A stretch of 64,000 nt of DNA from Rhodobacter sp. GTDB lineage: Bacteria; Pseudomonadota; Alphaproteobacteria; Rhodobacterales; Rhodobacteraceae. The notes under the pieces are model-generated. The model made no database searches, was not told the DNA's origin, and worked only from the letters and a program-made list of their open reading frames with translations. This document shows positions 1-8,338 of this stretch, in pieces (position 1 is the stretch's first letter; every line of letters starts with the position of its first letter). The stretch covers positions 1 to 64,000 of the forward strand of contig JADCEL010000054.1 in assembly GCA_020250125.1 (NCBI GenBank), read 5' to 3'. Position numbers and translations under genes: made by a program.

Positions 1-470
1 GCCCCTGCCACAGCACTGCGCTGGGATCAGGACCAGCCGGGGGCCACAGCCCCCGGCCAGCGCCCGACCCGCCACCGGCGGGCGCTTCCCGCCCGCCGGG
101 TCAGGCGCTGGCCTTTCGTGGTGCCTGGACCGACCGATCTACAGGGCACCGTGCCGCGCGGGCGGGGAAACGCGATGCGTTTCCTGGTCCCGCCCGGAGG
201 GGCGTTCTCCGGGATGCCCGCTCTCTCTGTCCGGGGCCATCGCCCCTGCCACATCGTTACGCGGGACTCAGGGCAGCAGGGGGGGCACAGCCCCCGGCGG
301 GTGCCTGGCCCCCGCCGGGCCGGGTGCCGGCCTTTCTTTGCGCTTGCAGGACGGGTCCTTATGCGCCCGCAACTGCCAGCCGCCTTTCCGGTGGATCAGC
401 GTGATTTTCCCGTCCGGCAGGCGTGCGACCTGCGTTTTCACCACCCCGCCAGGGGGCAAGCCTGCCTGCC
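1..470 (+). repeat. Hairpin-rich tandem repeat array, locus 1 (two units)
   Basis: Two head-to-tail units of about 241 bases fill this gap downstream of serB; GCCCCTGCCACA recurs at 1 and 242. Unit 1 carries successive stem-loops, including GGAAACGC-GAT-GCGTTTCC and CCCGGAG-N7-CTCCGGG. The array is homologous to 46917-47450 in the same order, and a shorter copy lies inverted near 17110-17290. The ORFs predicted here only mirror each other between repeat copies, and I see no conserved start or ribosome binding site. Bases 471-635 hold no gene that I can recognise. The window edge probably cuts the array. Confidence 0.8.
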
Positions 471-635
471 TCGCCGGTCGGAACCGCATCCGGTCCGCCC
501 TGCCGGTGCCCGCTGCGATGGACGCAAACAGACAGGGACCGATCCGGCCGGGCGCGCCCGGCTGCGGTCTGTTTCACATTCGCACCGCTGTTACAGGGGG
601 GATGCGGGGGGGGTGTGCAACCCCCGCTGCGACGG

Positions 636-1511
636 TCACGCCACAAACTCTGCCCGCGCGTAGCCCTGCAGGAACAGCAGTGCCGTCAGATCGCCGTGGT
701 TCACCCGCAGCGCAGATTCCGCCGCAACCGCAGGCTTTGCGTGCAGGGCCACCCCCGCGCCGGCGCGGGCCAGCATGCCGAGGTCATTGGCCCCGTCGCC
801 CACTGCCAGAACCTGATCTTCGCCAATCCCCAGCCGGGCCGCGACCTCTTCCAGCGCCTGCACCTTGGCGGCCCGGCCCAGGATCGGGTCCGCCACCGTA
901 CCGGTCAGCTTCCCGTCGCGGATATGCAGCACATTGGCCCGGCTTTCGTCAAACCCCAGCGCCGCCGCCACGGGTCCGGCAAAGGCCGTGAACCCGCCGG
1001 ACACAAGCACGGCATGACCGCCCTGCGCCTTCATCGTTGCCACCAGCGTCCGCCCGCCGGGCGTGAAGCTGATCCTTGTGTCCAGCACCTCGGCAATCGC
1101 CGATTCCGCAAGGCCGGCCAGCAGCCCCGCGCGCTCGCGCAGCGCCGCTTCGAAGTCCAGCTTGCCTTCCATCGCCCGCGCCGTGATCGCGGCGACCTGC
1201 GGCCCCACGCCTGCCACCGCTGCCAGCTCATCGATGCATTCCTGCCGGATCATGGTCGAATCCATGTCCGCCAGCAGCAGCCGCTTGCGGCGCCCCGCCG
1301 CCGGCTGCACCGCCAGGTCAATGCCCAGGGCCTGCAACCCTTCCCAGACATCCCACAGGTTTCCCGGCACGGCATCCAGCGGAAATTCCGCCGCAACGCC
1401 CGGGTCCAGCCAGCGCGCATCGCCGCCGCCCCAGGCATTGCGCAGCGCTTCGACCGTGGCGCGCTCAAGCGCGGGGGTGGCCGGGTCTGTCAGCAGGGTC
1501 GCGGTGAACAT
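636..1511 (-). CDS. serB: Phosphoserine phosphatase SerB
   Basis: This cytoplasmic HAD-superfamily phosphatase catalyses the last step of L-serine synthesis, phosphoserine to serine plus phosphate. The 291-residue protein has the HAD nucleophile motif DMDST near residue 82, followed by the SerB-typical [10 protein letters not shown]. It also has the VSGGF segment and the C-terminal metal-binding [10 protein letters not shown] near residue 233. Its length matches the family. The gene is divergent from serC-serA, so all three serine-pathway genes sit together and share a 151-base intergenic region. Its 3' end faces repeat array locus 1. Confidence 0.96.
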   Translation of the reverse strand: MFTATLLTDPATPALERATVEALRNAWGGGDARWLDPGVAAEFPLDAVPGNLWDVWEGLQALGIDLAVQPAAGRRKRLLLADMDSTMIRQECIDELAAVAGVGPQVAAITARAMEGKLDFEAALRERAGLLAGLAESAIAEVLDTRISFTPGGRTLVATMKAQGGHAVLVSGGFTAFAGPVAAALGFDESRANVLHIRDGKLTGTVADPILGRAAKVQALEEVAARLGIGEDQVLAVGDGANDLGMLARAGAGVALHAKPAVAAESALRVNHGDLTALLFLQGYARAEFVA

Positions 1512-1564
1512 GGATGTTTCCGATCATGGAACGGGTCGGAGTCTTTTCTGTATGAAACGGCGCT

Positions 1565-1662
1565 TCAGGGCAAGAAACCCCCTTGTGCCGGAAGGGGGCG
1601 GCCCCTATTCCCGGCGGTGGGACACCCCTCCCCAACGGGGGGCATTTATCTGGAAGGATACC
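1565..1662 (+). ncRNA. Structured serC leader, candidate serC RNA motif
   Basis: The serC leader contains a hairpin with stem CCCCCTT (1578-1584) and AAGGGGG (1592-1598). A C-rich/G-rich pair at about 1625-1642 follows (CCCC-AAC-GGGG at its core), just before the GGAAGGA ribosome binding site. The C and G runs of the two hairpins could also pair with each other, giving mutually exclusive folds. A conserved serC RNA motif upstream of serC in Alphaproteobacteria is known from comparative genomics. Assignment to that family is inferred from position and hairpin layout only. Confidence 0.5.
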
Positions 1663-2820
1663 ATGTCTGATCTTCAGGCCCCGGCTGTGCGCCCGGCAAA
1701 TCCGCGCTTTTCCTCTGGCCCCTGTGCCAAGGTTCCCGGCTTTTCCCTTGATCTTCTGGCAGATGCGCCGCTTGGCCGGTCGCACCGGGCCGCTGTCGGC
1801 AAGGCGAAGCTGAAGCAGGCCATCGACCTGACCCGCAGCATCCTGGGCGTGCCTGCCGGTTACCGCATCGCCATCGTGCCCGCATCCGATACCGGGGCTG
1901 TGGAAATGGCGATGTGGTCGCTGCTGGGCGCGCGCCCGGTGGAAATGCTGGCCTGGGAAAGCTTCGGCGAAGGCTGGGTGACGGATGCGGTGAAGCAGCT
2001 GAAACTTGAGGCCACCGTGCGCAGGGCCCCCTACGGCGGGATCGTGGATTTCGGGTCCGTCGATTTCGGCCGCGACGTGGTCTTTACCTGGAACGGCACC
2101 ACCAGCGGCGTGCGCCTGCCGGATGGCAACGCCATTCCCGCTGGCCGCGCCGGCCTGACGATCTGCGATGCCACCAGTGCGGCCTTTGCAATGGACCTGC
2201 CCTGGGACAAGCTTGATGTCACCACCTTTTCCTGGCAGAAGGTGCTGGGCGGCGAAGGCGCGCATGGCATGCTGATCCTGTCGCCCCGCGCGGTGGAGCG
2301 GCTGGAAACCCATACCCCCGCCTGGCCGCTGCCCAAGCTGTTCCGCCTGACCAGGGGCGGCAAGATCACCGAAGGGCTGTTTGAAGGCGAGACGATCAAC
2401 ACCCCGTCAATGCTGGCGGTCGAGGATTACCTGGTTGCCCTGCGCTGGGCGCAGTCCATCGGCGGGCTGCCCGCGCTGATCAGCCGCGCCAGCGCGAATG
2501 CCGCGACCGTGGATGAATTCGTGGCGGCCCGGCCGTGGATCGAAAACCTTGCGGTTGACCCTGCAACAGCCTCTACCACCTCGGTCTGCCTGCGCTTCAC
2601 CGACCCGCGCATCCCCGATGGCGCGGCCTTTGCCAGGGCGGTGGCAAAGCGTCTGGAAAAGGCAGGGGCCGCCTTTGACCTCGGTGCCCACCGCGATGCC
2701 CCGCCGGGCCTGCGCATCTGGTGCGGCTCGACCGTGGAACAGTCTGACGTGGCGGCGCTGATGCCCTGGATCGACTGGGCCTTTCACACCGAGATTGCCG
2801 GGCTTGCCAAGGCGGCATGA
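1663..2820 (+). CDS. serC: Phosphoserine aminotransferase SerC
   Basis: This PLP enzyme converts 3-phosphohydroxypyruvate and glutamate to phosphoserine and 2-oxoglutarate. The ATG at 1663 is chosen over the upstream ORF extension because GGAAGGA lies seven bases before it and the protein then begins as the family does (MSDLQAP...NPRFSSGP). The product is 385 residues. The PLP-binding lysine is in [14 protein letters not shown] (Lys193). It belongs to the longer alphaproteobacterial/archaeal SerC type rather than the E. coli type. It is followed after 64 bases by serA, so the two are likely co-transcribed. Confidence 0.95.
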   Translation: MSDLQAPAVRPANPRFSSGPCAKVPGFSLDLLADAPLGRSHRAAVGKAKLKQAIDLTRSILGVPAGYRIAIVPASDTGAVEMAMWSLLGARPVEMLAWESFGEGWVTDAVKQLKLEATVRRAPYGGIVDFGSVDFGRDVVFTWNGTTSGVRLPDGNAIPAGRAGLTICDATSAAFAMDLPWDKLDVTTFSWQKVLGGEGAHGMLILSPRAVERLETHTPAWPLPKLFRLTRGGKITEGLFEGETINTPSMLAVEDYLVALRWAQSIGGLPALISRASANAATVDEFVAARPWIENLAVDPATASTTSVCLRFTDPRIPDGAAFARAVAKRLEKAGAAFDLGAHRDAPPGLRIWCGSTVEQSDVAALMPWIDWAFHTEIAGLAKAA

Positions 2821-2884
2821 CACCAAAGCGGTGCCTGCCCCGCAGGCACCATCCCGGATACATCCCGAACACATGGAGCCCGAT

Positions 2885-4480
2885 ATGGCCCCCAAGGTCC
2901 TCGTTTCCGACGAACTTTCCGAAACTGCCGTACAGATATTCCGCGACCGCGGAATTGATGTGGATTACCTGCCGAAACTCGGCAAGGACAAGGATGCGCT
3001 TGCCGCCGCCATCGGGCGGTACGACGGCCTTGCGATCCGCTCTGCCACCAAGGTCACCGAAAAGCTGCTGGCACAGGCCACCCACCTGCGGGTTGTCGGC
3101 CGCGCCGGGATCGGCGTGGACAATGTCGATATCCCGGCAGCCTCGAAGCAGGGGGTGATCGTGATGAACACACCCTTCGGCAATTCGATCACCACCGCCG
3201 AACATGCCATTGCGATGATGTTCGCCGTTGCCCGCCAGATCCCCGAGGCGAACGCATCGACCCATGCCGGCAAATGGGAAAAGTCCCGCTTCATGGGGGT
3301 GGAGGTGTTCAACAAGACGCTGGGCGTCATCGGCGCGGGCAATATCGGCGGCATTGTCTGCGACCGCGCGCTGGGCCTGAAGATGAAGGTCCTGGCCTAT
3401 GATCCCTTCCTGGGCGAAGACCGCGCCAGGCAACTGGGCGTGACCAAGGTGGAGCTGGATGATCTGCTGGCGCGCGCCGATTTCATCACCCTGCATGTGC
3501 CGCTGACCGACAAGACCCGCAACATCCTGTCCGCCGGGGCGATTGCCCGCTGCAAGCCCGGGGTGCGCATCATCAACTGCGCCCGGGGCGGGCTGGTGGA
3601 TGAGGTGGCTCTGGCCGCCGCGCTGAGCTCTGGCCATGTTGCCGGGGCTGCCTTTGATGTCTTTGCCGAAGAACCCGCCACGGCCTCGCCGCTGTTCAAC
3701 CTGCCCAATGTGGTGGTCACGCCCCACCTTGGGGCCGCCACCACCGAGGCGCAGGAGAATGTGGCGCAGCAGGTGGCCGAACAGATGGCCGATTACCTGC
3801 TGACCGGGGCGGTGCAGAACGCGCTGAACATGCCGTCGGTTACGGCGGAAGAGGCCGCCGTCATGGGGCCCTGGGTCAAGCTGGCGGGGCATCTGGGGGC
3901 CTTTGTCGGCCAGATGACGGATGAACCGGTCAAGGCGATCAACGTGCTCTATGACGGCTCGGTGGGCACCATGAACCTGGCCGCGCTGAACTGCGCCACC
4001 ATCGCGGGCATCATGCAGGCCACCAATCCGGCGGTGAACATGGTGTCGGCCCCGGTGCTGGCCCGCGAGCGCGGCATCCAGATTTCCACCACCCGGCAGG
4101 AAAAGACCGGGGTTTTTGATGCCTATATCAAGCTGACGGTCGTGACCGACAAACGCGAACGATCCGTCGCGGGTACCTGCTTTTCCGATGGCAAGCCGCG
4201 CTTCATCCAGATCAAGGGCATCAACATCGACGCCGAGGTCGGCCGCCATATGCTGTATACCACCAACAATGACGTGCCGGGTATCATCGGCACGCTCGGC
4301 ACGACCATGGGCCAGAACGGGGTGAACATCGCCAACTTCACCCTTGGCCGGTCGGGTGTGGGTAAGGATGCCATCGCGATCCTGTATCTGGACCAGCCGC
4401 TGGACCGGAAGGTGGTGGACACGCTGGAGGCGACGGGCCTGTTCCAGCAGGTCAAACCGCTGGAGTTTGATGTGGCGTAA
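2885..4480 (+). CDS. serA: D-3-phosphoglycerate dehydrogenase SerA
   Basis: The enzyme oxidises 3-phosphoglycerate with NAD+ in the first committed step of serine synthesis. The 531-residue product is the long form. It has an N-terminal substrate domain, the nucleotide-binding motif GVIGAGNIGG near residue 146 and the catalytic region VVTPHLGAATTEAQ. An intervening ASB domain follows, and then a C-terminal ACT domain (NNDVPGIIGTLG...GVNIANFTLGR) that usually binds serine for feedback control. The ATG at 2885 follows GGAGCCCGAT and matches the family start MAPKVLVSDELS; the ORF-track start is too early. It completes the serB/serC/serA pathway. Confidence 0.95.
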   Translation: MAPKVLVSDELSETAVQIFRDRGIDVDYLPKLGKDKDALAAAIGRYDGLAIRSATKVTEKLLAQATHLRVVGRAGIGVDNVDIPAASKQGVIVMNTPFGNSITTAEHAIAMMFAVARQIPEANASTHAGKWEKSRFMGVEVFNKTLGVIGAGNIGGIVCDRALGLKMKVLAYDPFLGEDRARQLGVTKVELDDLLARADFITLHVPLTDKTRNILSAGAIARCKPGVRIINCARGGLVDEVALAAALSSGHVAGAAFDVFAEEPATASPLFNLPNVVVTPHLGAATTEAQENVAQQVAEQMADYLLTGAVQNALNMPSVTAEEAAVMGPWVKLAGHLGAFVGQMTDEPVKAINVLYDGSVGTMNLAALNCATIAGIMQATNPAVNMVSAPVLARERGIQISTTRQEKTGVFDAYIKLTVVTDKRERSVAGTCFSDGKPRFIQIKGINIDAEVGRHMLYTTNNDVPGIIGTLGTTMGQNGVNIANFTLGRSGVGKDAIAILYLDQPLDRKVVDTLEATGLFQQVKPLEFDVA

Positions 4481-4487
4481 GGGAAGG

Positions 4488-4512
4488 GGGACGGCGCCCG
4501 CGGCGCCGTCCC
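4488..4512 (+). terminator. serA terminator hairpin
   Basis: A perfect 11-bp stem (GGGACGGCGCC, loop CGC, GGCGCCGTCCC) begins eight bases after the serA stop. No T-tract follows, so it may be a rho-independent-like or 3'-end stabilising hairpin. Confidence 0.7.
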
Positions 4513-4697
4513 ATGAGAGCCAACTTCTTTCCCGCACCCTGGCCGCTGACGCTGGGCCAGAATGCGGTGCCGCCCCAGGCCGTCAGGCGATGGGCACCTT
4601 CTGCACGGGCGGGCAATCGGCGTGCGGGGTGCCCGCGCCGCCCCCTGTCACCTTGCCGCGCCGCCCGGTAAACAGGCCGCATCAGGGGAATGGACAC

Positions 4698-5432
4698 ATG
4701 CGCACCTATGCCATCGGCGATATCCACGGCCAACTTGCGCTGTTGCAGCAGGCGCATGACCGGATTGCGCGCGACCGCATCGCAACGGGCGATACAGTCG
4801 CACCCGTCGTCCATGTCGGTGATCTGGTGGATCGCGGGCCGGACAGCCGGGGCGTGGTGGAATACTTGCGGTCGGGCATCGCACAGGGTCGGCCCTGGGT
4901 CGCGCTGAAGGGCAACCATGACCGGATGTTCGCAGGCTACCTCAGCGCCATCGACTGGCACGATCCCGGCCTGCGGCTGGACCTGAGTTACCTGAACCCC
5001 CGCATCGGCGGGGCGGCGACGCTGGCCTCTTACGGCGTGCGCGCCCCTGCAGACCGCCCGCTGGCCCCGGTCTGGGCCGAGGCGGTGGCGGCCGTGCCCG
5101 CCCTGCACCGCAGCTTTCTGGAAGGGCTGCCGGGCAGTCATCACCGGGGCGAGGTGCTGTTCGTTCACGCGGGCATCCGCCCCGGCGTCGGTCTGGCAGA
5201 GCAGACCGAAACCGATCTTGTGTGGATCAGAAAGGATTTCCTTGATGACCCGCGCGATCATGGTGCCTTGGTGGTGCATGGGCATACCGCACTGGACGCG
5301 CCAAGACACTATGGCAACCGGGTGAACATTGACAGCAGCGCAGGCTATGGTGGCCCGCTGACCGCCATCGTCATTGAAGGCCGCGATGTCTGGGTGCTGG
5401 GGGATCAGGGCCGCACGCCGCTGCGGCCCTGA
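4698..5432 (+). CDS. Metallophosphoesterase, PPP-type serine/threonine phosphatase fold
   Basis: The 244-residue protein carries the complete PPP/calcineurin metal-binding signature: GDIHGQ at residues 6-11, GDLVDRGPDS, KGNHD and a C-terminal HGHT. This is a dinuclear-metal phosphoesterase of the bacterial PrpA/ApaH-like group. Whether it acts on proteins or on nucleotides such as diadenosine tetraphosphate cannot be told from the sequence. The ATG at 4698 is chosen because the conserved domain begins immediately after it. It is a monocistronic-looking gene after the serA terminator. Confidence 0.88.
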   Translation: MRTYAIGDIHGQLALLQQAHDRIARDRIATGDTVAPVVHVGDLVDRGPDSRGVVEYLRSGIAQGRPWVALKGNHDRMFAGYLSAIDWHDPGLRLDLSYLNPRIGGAATLASYGVRAPADRPLAPVWAEAVAAVPALHRSFLEGLPGSHHRGEVLFVHAGIRPGVGLAEQTETDLVWIRKDFLDDPRDHGALVVHGHTALDAPRHYGNRVNIDSSAGYGGPLTAIVIEGRDVWVLGDQGRTPLRP

Positions 5433-5536
5433 CCGGTTTGCGCACAGCCGCCCGCCGCCCGCGCACAGTGCCGGATGTTGCGGCGGCACCCCTGCGGCAT
5501 TACCTTTGCCCCGATCCCCGATGATGAGGCACCGAA

Positions 5537-6574
5537 ATGACGCTTTCCCTTGGCCTTGATACCTTTGGCGATGTGACCCTTGGCGAAGACGGCAGGCTTC
5601 TGCCCCACGATCAGGTGCTGCGCGATCTGGTCGATCAGGGCACGCTGGCCGACAGTCTGGGCATTGATTTTCTGGGGGTCGGCGAACATCACCGCGATGA
5701 TTTCGCCGTCTCTGCGCCAGAGGTGGTTCTGGCCGCCATCGCCGCCCGGACCGGCCGCATCCGCCTTGGCTCTGCGGTCACCGTGCTGTCTTCGGACGAT
5801 CCGGTGCGGGTGTTCCAGCGGTTCTCGACCCTGAACGCCATTTCCGGTGGCCGGGCCGAAGTCATCCTCGGGCGCGGGTCCTTTACCGAAAGCTTCCCGC
5901 TGTTCGGGTTCGAGCTGAAGGATTACGAACGTCTGTTCGAAGAAAAGCTGGACCTGTTCACGCACCTCGTCCGCGATCCCGTCGTGACATGGTCCGGGCA
6001 AACCCGTGCGCCGCTGGTCAATCAGCGTGTGTTTCCCACGCTTGCACCCGAAGGGATGGCTGTTTCCATCGGGGTCGGCGGCAGCCCGGACTCGGTGGTG
6101 CGCGCGGTGCAGCATGACCTGCCGATGATGCTGGCGATCATCGGCGGCGATCCGCGCCGCTTCCTTCCTTATGTGGACCTGTATCAGCGCGCGGCGCGGC
6201 AGATGGAACGGCCCGTCCGCCCCCTGGGGGTGCATTCCCCCGGCCACATCGCCGCCACGGATGAGCTGGCGCAGAACCAGCTCTGGCCGCATTACCGCAA
6301 GATGCATGACCGCATCGGCGGCGAACGCGGCTGGCCGCCCACCACGCGCGAGGCCTTCCGGCGCGAGGTTGCGCAAGGCTCGCTTTATGTGGGATCACCC
6401 GAAACGGTGGCGCGCAAGGTTGCGGCCACCGTCAGCGCGCTGGGTCTGGGCCGCTTTGATCTGAAATACTCCAACGGGGCCATGCCGCAGGCGCAGATGA
6501 TGGAAAGCATCCGCCTGTACGGAAGCCGGGTCATCCCGATGGTGCGCGAGATTCTGGCGGCCAAGGCCGCCTGA
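5537..6574 (+). CDS. LLM-class flavin-dependent oxidoreductase
   Basis: The 345-residue protein has the luciferase-like monooxygenase barrel. It shows an N-terminal segment DSLGIDFLGVGEHHR, then RIRLGSAVTVLSSDDPVRVFQ and GGRAEVILGRGSFTES. The family uses reduced FMN or F420 to oxidise small organics; the substrate here is unknown. Its stop codon directly abuts the stop of a tiny minus-strand ORF at 6575. Confidence 0.88.
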   Translation: MTLSLGLDTFGDVTLGEDGRLLPHDQVLRDLVDQGTLADSLGIDFLGVGEHHRDDFAVSAPEVVLAAIAARTGRIRLGSAVTVLSSDDPVRVFQRFSTLNAISGGRAEVILGRGSFTESFPLFGFELKDYERLFEEKLDLFTHLVRDPVVTWSGQTRAPLVNQRVFPTLAPEGMAVSIGVGGSPDSVVRAVQHDLPMMLAIIGGDPRRFLPYVDLYQRAARQMERPVRPLGVHSPGHIAATDELAQNQLWPHYRKMHDRIGGERGWPPTTREAFRREVAQGSLYVGSPETVARKVAATVSALGLGRFDLKYSNGAMPQAQMMESIRLYGSRVIPMVREILAAKAA

Positions 6575-6649
6575 TCAGCCGACCAGCGGCAGCGCCATGA
6601 CCAGGGCCAGGATCACGCCGATGGCGATCTTCAGTTTCGGGCTTGTCAT
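6575..6649 (-). CDS. Candidate 24-residue single-span membrane peptide
   Basis: Read on the minus strand, an ATG is preceded by GGAGACCCGCC, giving a GGAGA Shine-Dalgarno at good spacing. It opens a 24-codon frame starting MTSPKLKIAIGVILALVM and ending in TGA. The charged N-terminus followed by about 16 hydrophobic residues is typical of small inner-membrane peptides. It is too short for the ORF track. It lies tail-to-tail with the oxidoreductase gene, with adjacent stops. I do not recognise a family. Support rests on the ribosome binding site and the membrane-segment composition. Confidence 0.5.
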   Translation of the reverse strand: MTSPKLKIAIGVILALVMALPLVG

Positions 6650-6763
6650 GGCGGGTCTCCATCCTTGGGCAATGTGTTGCACATGGGGCGCAGTTGCCTT
6701 TTGTTCAAGGCAGCGGCTAACCCGGAAAGGCGCGCAAAAGCGGCTTGCGGTGATTGAGGGGTC

Positions 6764-6982
6764 GGTCGAACCAGGGTTCGGCCATCGAATACCGCGCCCG
6801 GACCGATAAGGTCACGCTCCTGTGGAGCGTGGCCCGGTCCGTTGCCCGAAGGCGCAAGCCGCAGGGCAAGGGGGGTCGGTCCTGGAATACGGCTGATAAA
6901 TCAGGCCGCGCCTGCCTGGGCGGGCGCGAACGCGCCTGCCGGGGGCAGGCAGGCGCGGCCTGATTTGACGCGTGTCAAATCA
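6764..6982. other. Cluster of four inverted repeats between zapE and the 24-codon ORF
   Basis: The 437-base gap 6650-7086 has no larger gene but holds dense dyad symmetry. GGTCGAACC (6764-6772) pairs with GGTTCGGCC (6775-6783). CACGCTCC-TGT-GGAGCGTG sits inside flanking CGGACCG/CGGTCCG (6799-6841). A perfect 21-bp arm pair spans 6898-6918 and 6946-6966. TGATTTGAC-GCGT-GTCAAATCA occupies 6961-6982. The last two share TGATTT, so only one can form at a time. The hairpins could end zapE transcription or fold in the 5' leader of the small ORF. Confidence 0.75.
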
Positions 6983-7086
6983 GGCAAGACGGCGCGAGCG
7001 TCATCCGCGAGCGGAATGAAGACTCCTCTTCCCCTTCATCCAGGATGCGTCCCTGCGTACCCCGCGCGTCACCCTGCTTGACAGCT

Positions 7087-8175
7087 TTACGGGCTTATCC
7101 CCCAATCCGCCGCCTGCATCTCGCGCAGGCGGCTGGCGGTGCGGGCGAATTCGAACGACCCCGCCCCTTCGATATACAGCCGCTCGGGCAGCTCTGCCGC
7201 CGAACAGATCAGCCGCACCTTCGCCTCGTAAAGCGCGTCGATCAGCGTGACAAAGCGTTTCGCCTCGTTGTAATTGGCGGATGACAGCTGCGGCACGTCT
7301 TCCAGGATCAGCACCCTGACCGCCCCCGCAATCGCCAGAAAGTCCGCCGGGCCCAGCGGGCGCGCGCACAGGTCCCAGAAGCTGGCCCGCCCGACGCCGT
7401 TTGCAAAACCCGGAACCTCCACCTTGCGCCCGTTGACCGGCAGCAGCAGCGGCACGGGCTGCGCGCCGCCGGTCAGATCGTTCCAGATGGCCGCGATGGC
7501 CGCCGCCGACTTGTGCCCTGCCGGGGTGAAATAGACCTGCGCCCCTTCCAGCCGGTGCTGGCGGTAATCCGTCGGGCTGATCAGTTCGCGCACCTCCATC
7601 CGGTCGTGCAGCAGCGCGATGAAGGGCAGGAAGGACGCGCGGTTCAGCCCGTCCTTGTACAGGTCTTCGGGCGGGCGGTTCGATGTGGTGACAATCACCA
7701 CCCCGTCCGCCGTCAGCATCCCGAACAGCCGCCCCACGATCATCGCATCGGTGATGTCGGTGATCTGCATTTCGTCCAGGGCCAGCAGCCGCACCCCGGC
7801 CGCCACAGCCTCGGCCAGGGGGGCAAGGGCATCGTCGACATGGCGCTTGCGCGCCTCGTGCATGCCGTGGTGAATCTCCTGCATGAAGGCGTGAAAATGC
7901 ACGCGCCGTTTTGCCCCGGTGTCCACCGCGCCAAAGAACAGGTCCATCAGCATGGATTTGCCGCGCCCGACACCGCCCCACAGATACAGACCCTTCGGCG
8001 GTGCGGGCGGCTTTCTGAACAGGCCGCGCAACCCGCCCTTTGGCCGGCCTGCCTGATCTTCCAGCCAAAGGCGGATCTCCTCCAGCCCCGGCAACACGGC
8101 ATGCTGGGCCGGATCGGCCCGCAGGGTGCCGCCGGCGACGCGGGCTTCGTAGATCTCGGTCAAGGTGGCACGCAT
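7087..8175 (-). CDS. zapE: Cell division ATPase ZapE (AFG1 family)
   Basis: The 362-residue AAA-type ATPase has Walker A GGVGRGKSMLMD near residue 63, Walker B LLALDEMQITD, and the AFG1-specific FHAFMQEIHHGMHEAR stretch between them. In Gammaproteobacteria ZapE binds FtsZ rings and modulates constriction. Mitochondrial AFG1 relatives act in inner-membrane protein quality control. The start at 8175 (MRATLTEIYEARV) matches the family; the upstream extension in the ORF track does not. Confidence 0.93.
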   Translation of the reverse strand: MRATLTEIYEARVAGGTLRADPAQHAVLPGLEEIRLWLEDQAGRPKGGLRGLFRKPPAPPKGLYLWGGVGRGKSMLMDLFFGAVDTGAKRRVHFHAFMQEIHHGMHEARKRHVDDALAPLAEAVAAGVRLLALDEMQITDITDAMIVGRLFGMLTADGVVIVTTSNRPPEDLYKDGLNRASFLPFIALLHDRMEVRELISPTDYRQHRLEGAQVYFTPAGHKSAAAIAAIWNDLTGGAQPVPLLLPVNGRKVEVPGFANGVGRASFWDLCARPLGPADFLAIAGAVRVLILEDVPQLSSANYNEAKRFVTLIDALYEAKVRLICSAAELPERLYIEGAGSFEFARTASRLREMQAADWGISP

Positions 8176-8338
8176 CCTGTGTTCCTGCTTAGCCTGCGAT
8201 ACCCGGCAGGGAAAGCCCGCCGCGCCCCGACCTGCGGTCACCGGTGGCGCGGGCCTGCATCGCCATCCTGTCTTGACGGCCCGCCCCGACCGCAGCAGGG
8301 TCCGTGCCCCGGCACCTGCCAAACCCAAGGACGCCTGC

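Noticed and set aside
268-489. Minus-strand ORF that resembles an ORF in the other repeat array
   Set aside because: The similarity (such as PDGK and RKGG-type segments) follows from the shared DNA repeat; there is no ribosome binding site and frames are not consistently open between copies.
2597-4537. 646-codon minus-strand ORF over serA
   Set aside because: It is the antisense shadow of serA, with histidine/glycine/arginine-rich chance composition and no family resemblance.
6764-6783. tRNA T-arm-like sequence around GGTTCG
   Set aside because: There is no cloverleaf around it; it is one of four inverted repeats in the gap. I found no tRNA or rRNA gene in the window.
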